From NCBI GenBank assembly GCA_035556215.1, contig DATMFI010000007.1:62001-126000 (forward strand): a stretch of DNA of 64,000 bases, written 5' to 3'. Position numbers and translations under genes: made by a program. This document shows positions 49,167 to 59,083 of the stretch, one piece after another. Positions within the stretch are counted from its first letter, which is position 1; each line of letters starts with the position of its first letter. The DNA comes from Palsa-892 sp035556215 (GTDB lineage Bacteria; Pseudomonadota; Alphaproteobacteria; Rhizobiales; Xanthobacteraceae). The notes under the pieces are model-generated. The model searched no databases, was not told where the DNA came from, and worked only from the letters and a program-made list of their open reading frames with translations.

Positions 49167-50188
49167 CGGCGGGCCGCGGCCCCGGGCAACCGGCGGCCGC
49201 TGGCGGACTGGCTCGCCATGTACCTGTCATGCTCCGCGAGGTTCTCTCGCGGTTGAACCCCAAGGACGGCGCGACCTATATCGACGGCACCTTCGGCGCG
49301 GGCGGTTACACGCGCGCGATCCTGGAGGCCACGAACTGCAACGTCATCGCCATCGATCGCGACCAGAGCGCGGTGGCGGCGGGTGCGGCGATGGTCGAGG
49401 AATTCGGCGGCAGGCTGACGCTCGTCGAGGATCGCTTCTCCAATCTCGATGAAGTGGCGCATGCGCTCGGTCACCGGCAGGTCAACGGCGTCGTGCTCGA
49501 TGTCGGCGTCTCCTCGATGCAGCTCGATCAGGCGGCGCGCGGTTTTTCGTTCCGGGGCGACGGCCCGCTCGACATGCGGATGGAGATGCGCGGGCAAAGC
49601 GCTGCCGACGTCGTCAACAAGACCGACGAGCGCGAGCTTGCCCGCGTCATCGCGACGCTCGGCGAGGAGAAATTCGCGCGCAAGGTCGCGCAGGCGATCG
49701 TTGAAGCGCGCAAGGAAGCGCCGATCACCACGACAAGCCGGCTCGCCGATATCGTGCGCGCGGTGGTGCGCGGCAAGCCCGGCGACATCGATCCTGCAAC
49801 GCGCACGTTCCAGGCGCTTCGTATCTACGTGAACGACGAGCTGTTCGAGCTTGCCGAGGCGCTGATGGCCGCCGAACGCATCCTCGCGCCCGAAGGCCGC
49901 CTCGTCGTCGTCTCGTTCCACTCGCTCGAAGATCGCCTGGTCAAGACTTTCATGGCCGCGCGCTCGTCCGCGCCCGCGGTGTCGCGCCATGCGCCGGCGG
50001 CGAAGTTCGATCCCGCGACGTTTTCGCTGCTCACCAAGAAGCCGCTCGCCGCCGCGAACGACGAGCTCGAGGGCAACCCGCGCGCGCGCTCCGCAAAGCT
50101 GCGCGCCGCCGAGCGCACCACGGCCATCGCCCGCGGCGACGATCCGCTCGCTTCGCTCACCGCGCGCTTGCCGCGCATGGGGGTTTGA
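49163..50188 (+). CDS. rsmH: 16S rRNA (cytosine-1402 N4)-methyltransferase RsmH
   Basis: A 341-residue methyltransferase. It starts with the family's HVPVMLREVLSRLNPKDG and YIDGTFGAGGYTRAIL (SAM-binding motif), then DVGVSSMQLDQAARGFSF and the C-terminal VVSFHSLEDRLVK. It methylates C1402 of 16S rRNA in the P site. The ATG at 49163 overlaps the mraZ stop; longer frames upstream (to 48602) run through mraZ in another frame. Confidence 0.96.
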   Translation: MTAGRGPGQPAAAGGLARHVPVMLREVLSRLNPKDGATYIDGTFGAGGYTRAILEATNCNVIAIDRDQSAVAAGAAMVEEFGGRLTLVEDRFSNLDEVAHALGHRQVNGVVLDVGVSSMQLDQAARGFSFRGDGPLDMRMEMRGQSAADVVNKTDERELARVIATLGEEKFARKVAQAIVEARKEAPITTTSRLADIVRAVVRGKPGDIDPATRTFQALRIYVNDELFELAEALMAAERILAPEGRLVVVSFHSLEDRLVKTFMAARSSAPAVSRHAPAAKFDPATFSLLTKKPLAAANDELEGNPRARSAKLRAAERTTAIARGDDPLASLTARLPRMGV

Positions 50189-50189
50189 G

Positions 50190-50774
50190 ATGCTGCGCGG
50201 GCTCAACATCATCGCGATCGGCGGGCTGATCGCGGCCGCGGCCGTGGTCTATGACGTCAAATACAGCGCGACCTATGAGGCGCAGAAGGTGGCGCGGCTC
50301 AACAGCGAGATCGCCAAGGAGCGCGAGAAGATCGCGACGCTCAAGGCCGAGTGGAGCACGCTCTCCTCGCCCGACCGCATCCAGCGGCTCGCCATGAAAT
50401 ATCTCAACATGAAGCCGCTGCCGGTGACGCAAATCGGCAATTTCTCGGCGCTGCCCGATCGTCTCTATACGAGCGCCGATCCGATCGGCGATATCATCAA
50501 TTCGCTCGATCATAATGGCGGCGCGCGCGATCCGATCGGCACCATCATCGAGAAGCTGGAATCGGCGGAGCAGGCCGCGCCCGCGCCGGAGACGACCGCG
50601 ACCATCGCCCCGAATGAAGAGCCGGAAACGACCGGCTCGGTCGGGGAAACGGAATTGCCCGAGCCGACCGGCACGCTCGGCGACATACCGGGCGAGGCGC
50701 CGGATGCCGCGCCCGATACCGCGCCGGAAGCGGGCATGGCGCCGGCCGGCGAGCAGCCGGAGGGCGCTCAATGA
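50190..50774 (+). CDS. ftsL: Cell division protein FtsL with Pro/Ala-rich extension
   Basis: A 194-residue bitopic membrane protein. One N-terminal helix (LNIIAIGGLIAAAAVVYDVK) is followed by a coiled coil (AQKVARLNSEIAKEREKIATL) as in FtsL. After about residue 110 comes an Ala/Pro/Glu/Thr-rich extension of some 80 residues (EAPDAAPDTAPEAG-like), which makes it longer than E. coli FtsL (121). It links FtsB/FtsQ to FtsI in the divisome. Identity rests on its position between rsmH and ftsI and its topology. Confidence 0.85.
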   Translation: MLRGLNIIAIGGLIAAAAVVYDVKYSATYEAQKVARLNSEIAKEREKIATLKAEWSTLSSPDRIQRLAMKYLNMKPLPVTQIGNFSALPDRLYTSADPIGDIINSLDHNGGARDPIGTIIEKLESAEQAAPAPETTATIAPNEEPETTGSVGETELPEPTGTLGDIPGEAPDAAPDTAPEAGMAPAGEQPEGAQ

Positions 50775-52477
50775 ACCGGTTTTCGCAAATGCGTGCCGCG
50801 TTGTCCGGCTGGCTGCGTTTTACCCAGGGCGGCGTATCGCGCCGGCGCATCGCCATCGTGGTGCTGCTATTCGCCTCGGTGCATGTGGTGATCGCGGGCC
50901 GTCTCGCGCTGATCGGCATCAAGTCCGATCCGCAGGTCGCGCGCCGCGTCAGCAATCCCGATCTTCTCGCCTCGACGCGGCCCGACATTCTGGATCGCGA
51001 TGGCCGCCAGCTTGCGACCGACGTGCAATCGGCGATGCTCTATGCCGAACCGCGCAAGGGCGTCGGCTATGTCGATGACGCGGTCGATCAGCTCCGCACC
51101 GTGTTCCCCGATCTCGACGAGCGCGAATTGCGCGACAAACTCTCCTCCAAGAAGGGCTTTGTGCGGTTGAAGCGCGAGATCAGCGAACGGCAGCAGCATG
51201 AAGTCCGCAAGCTCGGCATTCCGCATGTCGGCTTTCTGGATGAGAGCAAGCGCGTCTATCCGGCGGGGGCGGAGCTCTCGCATGTGCTCGGCGGCGTCAA
51301 TGTCGACAGCGTCGGTATCGCCGGCCTCGAAAAGTGGGTCGATAGCGGGGGCCTTGCCGACCTGCATCTTGCCGGCTTTGCGACCGGACGTTCGCTCAAG
51401 CCCGTGCAGCTTTCGGTCGATCTTGCCGTGCAGCACGCGATGCGCGACGAGCTGATGAAGGCGCAGGCGAACTATCAGGCCAAATCGACCTCCGGCATGG
51501 TGCTGGATGTGCGCACCGGCGAGATCGTCGCGATGGTCTCGCTGCCCGATTACGATCCGAACAAGCCGGGCAAGCCGACGGATCTTTCGCGCCTTAACCG
51601 GTTGACGACCGGCGTTTACGAGATGGGCTCGACCTTCAAGGCGCTGACCATCGCGATGGCGCTCGACTCCGGCAAGGCGACGCTTGCTTCGCGTTATGAC
51701 GCCTCGGCGCCGCTGCACTTCGGCCGCTTCACCATCACCGACTATCACGCGCAGCGCCGCGTGCTCACCGTGCCGGAAGTGTTCACCTATTCCTCGAACA
51801 TCGGCGCGGCGAAGATCGCGATGTCGATGGGCGTCGAGCAGCACAAGGCGTTTCTGAAAAAGATGGGCCAGCTCGACCGGCTGCGCACGGAGCTGCCCGA
51901 GAGCGCGATGCCGCTCGTGCCGAAGAACTGGGGCGAGATCAACACCGCGACGATCGCCTTCGGTCACGGCCTTGCGGTCGCGCCGCTGCAGGCGGTGATG
52001 GCGACGGCCGCGCTGGTGAATGGCGGGCTGCTCATTCCGCCGACCTTCCTCAAGCGCTCGCCGGAGGAAGCCAAGAAGATCGCCAAACGCGTCTTGCGGC
52101 CGGAGACGAGCGACAAGATGCGCTATCTCTTCCGCCTCAACGTCGAGAAGGGCAGCGCCAGGCGCGCCGAGATCGAAGGCTATTATGTCGGCGGCAAGAC
52201 CGGCACCTCGGAAAAAGTCGTGCGCGGGCGCTATTCGCACGAGAAGCTGCTCACCGTCTTTACCGGCGTCTTCCCGTGCTACGATCCGAAATACATCGTG
52301 CTCGTGATGGTGGACGAGCCGAAGAATACCGGCCATTCGACGGCGGGCCTGAACGCGGCGCCGACGACCGGCCAAATCATTGCCCGGATCGGGCCGTTAC
52401 TGGGTGTCGAGCCGAAATTCGATTTGCCGAAGGCCGACCAGTTGTTGCTGACCGTCTCGCAGCGCGCGGCGAACTGA
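50771..52477 (+). CDS. ftsI: Septal peptidoglycan transpeptidase FtsI (PBP3)
   Basis: A 568-residue class B penicillin-binding protein. One N-terminal membrane helix (IAIVVLLFASVHVVIAG) and a dimerisation domain precede the transpeptidase domain with STFK (the active-site Ser), YSSNIG (SxN) and KTGTS. It cross-links septal peptidoglycan. The ATG overlaps the ftsL stop by 4 bases. Length matches alphaproteobacterial homologues. Confidence 0.96.
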   Translation: MNRFSQMRAALSGWLRFTQGGVSRRRIAIVVLLFASVHVVIAGRLALIGIKSDPQVARRVSNPDLLASTRPDILDRDGRQLATDVQSAMLYAEPRKGVGYVDDAVDQLRTVFPDLDERELRDKLSSKKGFVRLKREISERQQHEVRKLGIPHVGFLDESKRVYPAGAELSHVLGGVNVDSVGIAGLEKWVDSGGLADLHLAGFATGRSLKPVQLSVDLAVQHAMRDELMKAQANYQAKSTSGMVLDVRTGEIVAMVSLPDYDPNKPGKPTDLSRLNRLTTGVYEMGSTFKALTIAMALDSGKATLASRYDASAPLHFGRFTITDYHAQRRVLTVPEVFTYSSNIGAAKIAMSMGVEQHKAFLKKMGQLDRLRTELPESAMPLVPKNWGEINTATIAFGHGLAVAPLQAVMATAALVNGGLLIPPTFLKRSPEEAKKIAKRVLRPETSDKMRYLFRLNVEKGSARRAEIEGYYVGGKTGTSEKVVRGRYSHEKLLTVFTGVFPCYDPKYIVLVMVDEPKNTGHSTAGLNAAPTTGQIIARIGPLLGVEPKFDLPKADQLLLTVSQRAAN

Positions 52478-52499
52478 CGCCCGCGAGGGATTTTCGAGA

Positions 52500-53948
52500 A
52501 TGCCGACGAGCCTTGACCTTCGCGAGCTGCTCGGACCGGAGGCGGCGGCGCCTGCGGGCGTTGCCGCAAGCGGCATCGCCGCCGACAGCCGCAAGGTGCG
52601 GGCGGGCGACGTGTTCTTTGCGCTTGCCGGCAGCCGCGCCGACGGCCGCCAGTTCATTCTCGATGCCGCCGGGAAGGGCGCGTGCGCTGTCGTCAGCGAC
52701 GGCGCGAAGCCCGATGGCGTGAGCGTGCCGTTCGTGCAAGTGAAAGACGCGCGGCTTGCGCTGGCGCAGGCCGCCGCGCGGTTTTATGCGCGCCAGCCGA
52801 AAACCATCGTTGCCGTCACCGGTACCAACGGCAAAACATCGGTCGCCTCGTTCGCCCGGCAGATCTGGACGCAGCTTGGCTTTGCCGCGGCGAGCGTCGG
52901 CACGGTCGGCGTCACGTCACCGAAGGGCGAGATCAAAGGCAGTCTCACGACGCCCGATCCGGTCGCGCTGCATCAACTGCTCGATCGGCTCGCGGGCGAG
53001 GGCGTCACGCATCTTGCGATGGAAGCGTCGTCGCACGGGCTCGATCAGCGGCGCCTGGATGGCGTGAAGCTCGCGGCGGGCGCCTTCACGAATCTCACGC
53101 GCGATCACCTCGACTATCACCGCACGATGGAGGCGTATCTCGCGGCCAAGCTGCGGCTGTTCGATACGCTCTTGCCGGAAGGGGCGAGCGCCGTCGTCGA
53201 TGCCGATCAGCCCGATGCCGGGCCGGTCGCGAATGTCGCGAAGCAGCGCGGGCTGAAATTCTTCAGCGTCGGCCGCGCCGGGCATGACTTGAAACTCGTC
53301 GATGTGCAGCGCGAGGGTTTTTCGCAAACGCTCGCCGTCGAAGCCGAGGGCAAGCGCCACGCCGTGACGCTGCCGCTGGTCGGTGATTTTCAGGTGGCGA
53401 ATGCGCTGGTCGCGGCGGGGCTTGCGGTTGTCACCGGCGCGAAGGCGGCGGATGCGCTTTCGGCGCTTGCTTCGCTGAAAGGCGCGAGCGGCCGGCTGGA
53501 GCTTGTTGGCGACAAGCAGGGCGCGCCGGTGTTCGTCGATTACGCGCATACGCCCGATGCGCTGGAGAACGCGCTGGAAGCGTTGCGGCCTTATGTGCGC
53601 GGCAGGCTCGCCGTGGTGTTCGGCGCGGGCGGCGACCGGGATCCGGGCAAGCGCGTATTGATGGGCGCGGCGGCGCTCGAGCACGCCGACAAGATTTACG
53701 TCACGGATGACAATCCGCGCAGCGAAGACCCGGCGGCGATCCGCGCCGCGATCCTGGCGGCAACTCCAGGCGCTCACGAGATCGGCGATCGCGGCGAAGC
53801 GATCAAACGGGCGATTGCCGAGCTTGCGCCGGGCGATGTATTGCTGATCGCCGGCAAGGGCCATGAAACCGGCCAGATTGTCGGTGATCGGACCTTGCCT
53901 TTCTCGGATCAGGCGGCGGCGCGCGCCGCGCTCGGAATTCACGAATGA
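52500..53948 (+). CDS. murE: UDP-MurNAc-tripeptide synthetase MurE
   Basis: Adds meso-diaminopimelate to UDP-MurNAc-L-Ala-D-Glu. It is a 482-residue Mur ligase with the P-loop VTGTNGKTS, the DNPRSEDP motif that recognises meso-diaminopimelate, and GKGHETGQ at the end. The small spacing (22 bases) after ftsI and the 4-base overlap with murF place it in the same transcript. Confidence 0.96.
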   Translation: MPTSLDLRELLGPEAAAPAGVAASGIAADSRKVRAGDVFFALAGSRADGRQFILDAAGKGACAVVSDGAKPDGVSVPFVQVKDARLALAQAAARFYARQPKTIVAVTGTNGKTSVASFARQIWTQLGFAAASVGTVGVTSPKGEIKGSLTTPDPVALHQLLDRLAGEGVTHLAMEASSHGLDQRRLDGVKLAAGAFTNLTRDHLDYHRTMEAYLAAKLRLFDTLLPEGASAVVDADQPDAGPVANVAKQRGLKFFSVGRAGHDLKLVDVQREGFSQTLAVEAEGKRHAVTLPLVGDFQVANALVAAGLAVVTGAKAADALSALASLKGASGRLELVGDKQGAPVFVDYAHTPDALENALEALRPYVRGRLAVVFGAGGDRDPGKRVLMGAAALEHADKIYVTDDNPRSEDPAAIRAAILAATPGAHEIGDRGEAIKRAIAELAPGDVLLIAGKGHETGQIVGDRTLPFSDQAAARAALGIHE

Positions 53949-55378
53949 ACGATACGCCGCTCTGGACGCTGGATGCGCTCGCCGCCGCGGTGCAGGGCCG
54001 CGTGCGCGGCGCGCCTGCGCGGAATATCACCGGCATCTCGATCGACAGCCGCACGCTTGCGAAGGGCGAAGCTTTCTTCGCCATCAAGGGCGACCGCGTG
54101 GACGGCCACGATTATGTGGCGAAGGCGCATGCCGCCGGCGCCGGTGTTTGCGTTGTTGGCGAGGCGCGGCTTGCCGATATGCCGGGCGAGGCGCCGCTCG
54201 TTGTCGTCGATGATGTGCTGGAGGCATTGCGGCGGCTCGCGCGCGCGGCGCGTGCGCGCTCGCAGGCGAAGATCGTCGCCGTCACCGGCTCGGTCGGCAA
54301 GACGTCAAGCAAGGAGATGCTGCGGCTCACGCTTTCGCAAAGCGGCGAGACGCATGCTTCGGCGGCGTCCTACAACAATCACTGGGGCGTGCCGCTGTCG
54401 CTTGCGCGGCTGCCCGCGAGTGCGCGTTACGGCGTGTTCGAGCTTGGCATGAACCATGCGGGCGAGCTGACGCCGCTCTCGCAAATGGTGCGGCCGCATA
54501 TCGCGCTCATCACCACCATCGAGTCGGTGCATATCGAATTCTTTTCCGGCATCGAGGCGATCGCCGGCGCCAAGGCGGAAGTTTTCGCCGGACTCGTCAC
54601 AGGCGGCGCGGCGGTGCTGAACCGCGACAATGCGCAATACGAGCGGCTCGCAGGGGCCGCGCAAGCGGCAGGCGTGAAAGAAGTCGTCGGCTTCGGCAAG
54701 GATGCGCGTTCAGCCGCGCGGCTTCTCGAGATGAAACTCCTTGCGGAAGGCTCAAGCGTGCGCGCTTCGATTCTGGGCGAAGAAATCTCCTACGCGCTCA
54801 GTGCGCCGGGGCGGCATGTCGTGCAGAACAGTCTTGGCGTGCTAGCCTGCGTGAAGCTGATGGGTGCGGATCTTGCGAAAGCCGCGCGCTCGCTGGCGCA
54901 GATGACGCCGCCCAAAGGGCGCGGCCAGCGTTTCGTGCTCAAGCTCGAAGGCGGCGAGGCGCTGCTCTTGGATGAGAGCTACAACGCCAATCCCGCCTCG
55001 ATGCGCGCCGCGATCGAGGTGCTGGGCCGCACGCCGGTCGGCGCGGGCGGCCGCCGCATCGCCGTGCTCGGCGAGATGCTCGAACTGGGCGCGGAGGCAG
55101 CAAACCTGCATGCCCAGCTTTCCCACGCGCTGGCCGCCGCCCAGGTGGATAAAGTGTTCTGCGCGGGCCCCCTGATGCGGGCGCTTTACGACGCCTTGCC
55201 TCCGGCGCGGCGCGGGGGCTATGCCGAAAGCGGCGAGCGAATCGAGCCGGAGGTTCTTGCCGCGGTCGAGCCGGGCGACGCCGTCATGATCAAGGGCTCG
55301 AATGCGAGCCGGATGCACGCCATTGCCGCAACGATGATTCAGAAATTCTCCGCGCGCGCCGCAGGCAGTGCGGCCTAA
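53945..55378 (+). CDS. murF: UDP-MurNAc-pentapeptide synthetase MurF
   Basis: Adds D-Ala-D-Ala to complete the precursor. A 477-residue Mur ligase with P-loop VTGSVGKTSSKEM, NYNNHWGVP-like segment (YNNHWGVPLSLARL), and DESYNANPASMRAAIE typical of MurF. Its ATG overlaps the murE stop. Confidence 0.96.
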   Translation: MNDTPLWTLDALAAAVQGRVRGAPARNITGISIDSRTLAKGEAFFAIKGDRVDGHDYVAKAHAAGAGVCVVGEARLADMPGEAPLVVVDDVLEALRRLARAARARSQAKIVAVTGSVGKTSSKEMLRLTLSQSGETHASAASYNNHWGVPLSLARLPASARYGVFELGMNHAGELTPLSQMVRPHIALITTIESVHIEFFSGIEAIAGAKAEVFAGLVTGGAAVLNRDNAQYERLAGAAQAAGVKEVVGFGKDARSAARLLEMKLLAEGSSVRASILGEEISYALSAPGRHVVQNSLGVLACVKLMGADLAKAARSLAQMTPPKGRGQRFVLKLEGGEALLLDESYNANPASMRAAIEVLGRTPVGAGGRRIAVLGEMLELGAEAANLHAQLSHALAAAQVDKVFCAGPLMRALYDALPPARRGGYAESGERIEPEVLAAVEPGDAVMIKGSNASRMHAIAATMIQKFSARAAGSAA

Positions 55379-55389
55379 GGGGGTCCCGA

Positions 55390-56475
55390 GTGCTTTACTG
55401 GCTTTCCAGTTTTTCCGACACATTCAGTGCGCTCAACGTCTTCCGCTACATCACCTTCCGCGCCGGCGGAGCGGTGCTGACCGCGCTCGTCTTCGTTTTT
55501 CTGTTCGGGCCGATGATCATCGAAAAACTGCGGCTCACGCAGGGCAAGGGCCAGCCGATCCGCGCCGACGGCCCGCCGTCGCACATTCTCGCCAAGCAGG
55601 GCACGCCGACGATGGGCGGCCTGATGATCCTCTCCGGCCTCATTGTCTCGACGCTTTTGTGGGCGAACCTTGCCAATCCCTATGTCTGGGTCGTGCTGCT
55701 GGTGACGCTCGGCTTCGGCGCGATCGGCTTTTATGACGACTATCTCAAGGTCACCAAGCAGACGCATAACGGTTTGTCGGGCCGCTCGCGGCTTCTGATC
55801 GAATTCTTCATCGCGCTGATCGCAGTGATGGTGATGGTGCGCGTCGGGCGGCCGCCGCTCTCGACCTCGATCGCATTTCCGCTCATCAAGCTCTACGTCT
55901 TCGATCTTGGCTACTTTTTCCTCGCGCTCGGCGCTTTCGTCATCGTCGGCGCCGGCAATGCCGTGAACCTCACCGACGGCCTCGACGGCCTCGCCATCGT
56001 GCCGGTGATGATCGCGGCGCTGTCGCTCGCGCTGATCGCTTATCTCGCCGGCAACATCGTGTTTGCCGAATATCTGCAGCTTCGCCACGTCTCGCGCGTC
56101 GGCGAGCTTGCCGTCGTCTGCGGCGCGGTGATGGGCGCGGGGCTCGGCTTCCTGTGGTTCAACGCGCCGCCCGCCTCGATCTTCATGGGCGATACCGGCT
56201 CGCTCGCGATGGGCGGTCTTTTGGGCACCGTCGCGGTCGCGACCAAGCACGAAATCGTCTTTGCCGTGATCGGCGGGCTGTTCGTGCTAGAGGCGGTTTC
56301 GGTCATCGTGCAGGTGATTTCGTTCAAGCTCACGGGGAAACGCATCTTCAAGATGGCGCCGATCCATCATCACTTCGAGCAGAAGGGCTGGACCGAGGCG
56401 CAGGTGGTGATCCGTTTCTGGATCATCGCGATCGTGCTCGCGCTGATCGGCCTCTCCTCGCTGAAGCTGCGTTAA
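55390..56475 (+). CDS. mraY: Phospho-MurNAc-pentapeptide transferase MraY
   Basis: Integral membrane enzyme transferring the precursor to undecaprenyl phosphate (lipid I). A 361-residue protein with ten helices and the motifs RADGPPSHILAKQGTPTMGG, GFYDDYLK (Asp-Asp-Asp region), NLTDGLDGLA and the HHHFEQKGW signature. The start is GTG at 55390, the frame's only good start (a conserved MLYWL N-terminus). Confidence 0.96.
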   Translation: MLYWLSSFSDTFSALNVFRYITFRAGGAVLTALVFVFLFGPMIIEKLRLTQGKGQPIRADGPPSHILAKQGTPTMGGLMILSGLIVSTLLWANLANPYVWVVLLVTLGFGAIGFYDDYLKVTKQTHNGLSGRSRLLIEFFIALIAVMVMVRVGRPPLSTSIAFPLIKLYVFDLGYFFLALGAFVIVGAGNAVNLTDGLDGLAIVPVMIAALSLALIAYLAGNIVFAEYLQLRHVSRVGELAVVCGAVMGAGLGFLWFNAPPASIFMGDTGSLAMGGLLGTVAVATKHEIVFAVIGGLFVLEAVSVIVQVISFKLTGKRIFKMAPIHHHFEQKGWTEAQVVIRFWIIAIVLALIGLSSLKLR

Positions 56476-56490
56476 AGGAATACGAGGGCG

Positions 56491-57909
56491 ATGACTCCCG
56501 TCAGCGTCTTTTCGGGAAAGCAGGTCGCGGTATTCGGGCTCGGCGGCTCGGGCCTTGCCTGCTGCGCGGCGCTGCAAGCCGGCGGCGCGCAAGTGATCGC
56601 CTATGACGATCAGGCGCCGGGCCGCGATGCGGCGCTGAAAAAAGGCTTCGAGGTTCGCGATCTCCACGGCATCGACTGGAAGCAGCTTGCCGCGCTCGTG
56701 CTTGCGCCCGGCGTGCCGCTCACGCACCCGGAGCCGCACTGGACGGTGAAGCTCGCGCAGGCCGCCGGTGTCGAAGTGATCGGCGATATCGAACTCTTCT
56801 GCCGCGAGCGCCGCGCCCATGCGCCGCGCTCGCCGTTCGCCGCCATCACCGGCACCAACGGCAAATCGACGACGACGGCGCTGCTTGCGCATGTCGTCGC
56901 CAGCAGCGGCCGCAACGCGCAGGTCGGCGGCAATCTCGGCACGCCCATTCTGGCGCTCGAGCCGCCCGCGAAAGATCGCACGCATGTCATCGAGTGCTCG
57001 TCCTATCAGATCGACCTCTCGCCGACGCTCGATCCGACCGTCGGCATTCTCCTGAACCTCACACCCGATCATCTCGACCGCCACGGCACGATGGAGCACT
57101 ACGCCGCGGTGAAAGAGCGCCTCGTTGCGCGCTCCGATACGGCGGTGATCGCCGTCGAGGACGAATATACCCGCGCCATCGCCGAGCGGTTGGAACAGCG
57201 CGGCCGCAACGTCATCCGGATCTCGTCGCGGGAATCCGTTTCGCCGGGCATTTTTCTCGACGGCACCACGATTGTCCGCGCGACCGAATGTGACGCCGAG
57301 CCGATCGCCGATCTCGACGGCATCGGCAGCCTGCGCGGCCGCCACAACGCGCAGAACGCGGCGGCGGTGATCGCGGCGGCGCTGACGCTCGGGCTTACGC
57401 CGCAGGAAATCCGCGCCGGCCTCTCGACATTCCCCGGCCTTGCGCACCGGCTCGAGGAGCTTGGCCGCAAGGGCAAGGTCTTGTTCGTCAACGACTCGAA
57501 AGCGACCAACGCCGACTCGACCGAGAAGGCGCTCTCGTCATTCGAGGGCGGCATTTACTGGATCGTCGGCGGCAAGCCGAAAGAGGGCGGCATCGCGCCG
57601 CTCAAGCCCTACTTCCCGCGCATCGCCCACGCTTATTTGATCGGCGAATCGTCCGATGCCTTTGCGGCCACGCTCGAGGGCCAGGTGCCTTACACCCGTT
57701 GCGGCACGCTCGAAGCCGCGACGGAGAAGGCGGCGGCGGACGCCGAAAAATCCCAACAAAATCAGCCGGTCGTGCTGCTCTCGCCGGCCTGTGCCTCATT
57801 CGACCAGTTCCGGAACTTCGAAATCCGGGGCGAAAGGTTTCGTGAACTAGTCCGGGCTATTCCTGGTTTCCAGGACTTGGTTTCCAAAGGATTGGCTTCC
57901 AAGGGATAG
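56491..57909 (+). CDS. murD: UDP-MurNAc-alanine D-glutamate ligase MurD
   Basis: A 472-residue ligase adding D-glutamate. FGLGGSGLACCAALQAGGAQ is the N-terminal nucleotide-sugar fold; AITGTNGKSTTTAL is the P-loop; HRLEELGRKGKVLFVNDSKA (read from RLEE on) is typical of MurD and LLSPACASFDQF closes the active site. It lies 15 bases after mraY. Confidence 0.95.
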   Translation: MTPVSVFSGKQVAVFGLGGSGLACCAALQAGGAQVIAYDDQAPGRDAALKKGFEVRDLHGIDWKQLAALVLAPGVPLTHPEPHWTVKLAQAAGVEVIGDIELFCRERRAHAPRSPFAAITGTNGKSTTTALLAHVVASSGRNAQVGGNLGTPILALEPPAKDRTHVIECSSYQIDLSPTLDPTVGILLNLTPDHLDRHGTMEHYAAVKERLVARSDTAVIAVEDEYTRAIAERLEQRGRNVIRISSRESVSPGIFLDGTTIVRATECDAEPIADLDGIGSLRGRHNAQNAAAVIAAALTLGLTPQEIRAGLSTFPGLAHRLEELGRKGKVLFVNDSKATNADSTEKALSSFEGGIYWIVGGKPKEGGIAPLKPYFPRIAHAYLIGESSDAFAATLEGQVPYTRCGTLEAATEKAAADAEKSQQNQPVVLLSPACASFDQFRNFEIRGERFRELVRAIPGFQDLVSKGLASKG

Positions 57910-57919
57910 GGAAGACCGC

Positions 57920-59083
57920 ATGATTTCGCGCGCCCAGCGCACTCCCATCAGCGAATGGTGGTGGACCGTCGACCGGCTTCTGCTCGGCGCGATCCTGACC
58001 CTGATGCTGATCGGCATCGTGCTGCTGCTCGCGGCCTCGCCGCCGGTCGCGATCCGGCTCGGCATCGATCCGTTCCACTTCGTCCACAAGCAGGCGATGT
58101 TCCTGGTGCCGGCGATCATCGTCATGCTCGGCACTTCCATGCTGTCGCCGCGTGCGGTGCGGCGGCTCGCGCTCGCGATCTTTTTCATCAGCCTCGCGCT
58201 CGTTGCCGCGACGCTGGTCATCGGGCCGGAGATCAAGGGCGCGCGGCGCTGGCTGTCGTTCCTCGGCATTTCGGTGCAGCCGTCCGAGTTCATGAAGCCG
58301 GCCTTCGTCGTGCTCGCCGCCTGGGCGTTTTCCGAGAGCGCGCGCCGCCCGGAGATGCCCGCGACGATGCTCGCCTTCGCGCTTCTCCTGTCGTCGGTGC
58401 CGCTTCTCATCCTGCAGCCCGACTTCGGCCAGACGATGCTTCTGTGCCTCACCTGGGGCGCGCTGTTCTTCTTCGCCGGGCTGCGCTGGGCGTGGACGGC
58501 GGGTTTCGCGGGTGTCGCCGCCGTCGGCGTGTTCGGCGCCTATAAATTCATTCCGCATGTCACGAGCCGCCTGCAGCGCTTTCTCGATCCGGCGTCGGGC
58601 GACACGTTCCAGATCGACACTTCGCTCGAATCCTTCATGCGCGGCGGCTGGTTCGGCCGCGGGCCGGGCGAGGGCACCGTGAAGCGCATTCTGCCGGACG
58701 GCCACACCGACTTCATCTTCGCCGTCGCGGCGGAAGAGTTCGGACTTATTCTCTGTCTCATTATCCTCGCGCTGTTCTCGTTCATCGTACTGCGCTGCCT
58801 GCGTCATGCGCTGCGCGAGCAGGATCCGTTCACGCGGCTTGCGATCGCGGGGCTTGCGATTTTGTTCGGCCTGCAATCGGCGATCGCGATGGCGGTGAAT
58901 TTGAACCTGATGCCGGCGAAGGGCATGACGCTGCCGTTCGTTTCCTACGGCGGCTCGTCGCTGATTTCGCTTGCGCTTGGCATGGGCATGCTGATCGCGC
59001 TCACGCGCCGCCGCCCGCAGGCGCGCGCCGAAGCCGAGCGCGAGAGCCACGCCGGCTTCTACGCCGAGAGCCTCGCTCGATGA
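57920..59083 (+). CDS. ftsW: Lipid II polymerase FtsW (SEDS family)
   Basis: A 387-residue inner-membrane glycosyltransferase of the divisome with about ten helices. The SEDS features KGARRWLSFLGISVQPSEF, ILQPDFGQTMLL (with the catalytic Asp region) and NLNLMPAKGMTLPFVSYGGS are all present. It overlaps murG by 4 bases. Confidence 0.95.
   Translation: MISRAQRTPISEWWWTVDRLLLGAILTLMLIGIVLLLAASPPVAIRLGIDPFHFVHKQAMFLVPAIIVMLGTSMLSPRAVRRLALAIFFISLALVAATLVIGPEIKGARRWLSFLGISVQPSEFMKPAFVVLAAWAFSESARRPEMPATMLAFALLLSSVPLLILQPDFGQTMLLCLTWGALFFFAGLRWAWTAGFAGVAAVGVFGAYKFIPHVTSRLQRFLDPASGDTFQIDTSLESFMRGGWFGRGPGEGTVKRILPDGHTDFIFAVAAEEFGLILCLIILALFSFIVLRCLRHALREQDPFTRLAIAGLAILFGLQSAIAMAVNLNLMPAKGMTLPFVSYGGSSLISLALGMGMLIALTRRRPQARAEAERESHAGFYAESLAR

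Noticed and set aside
50867..52375. 502-residue open frame opposite ftsI
   Set aside because: Shadow of a certain essential gene.
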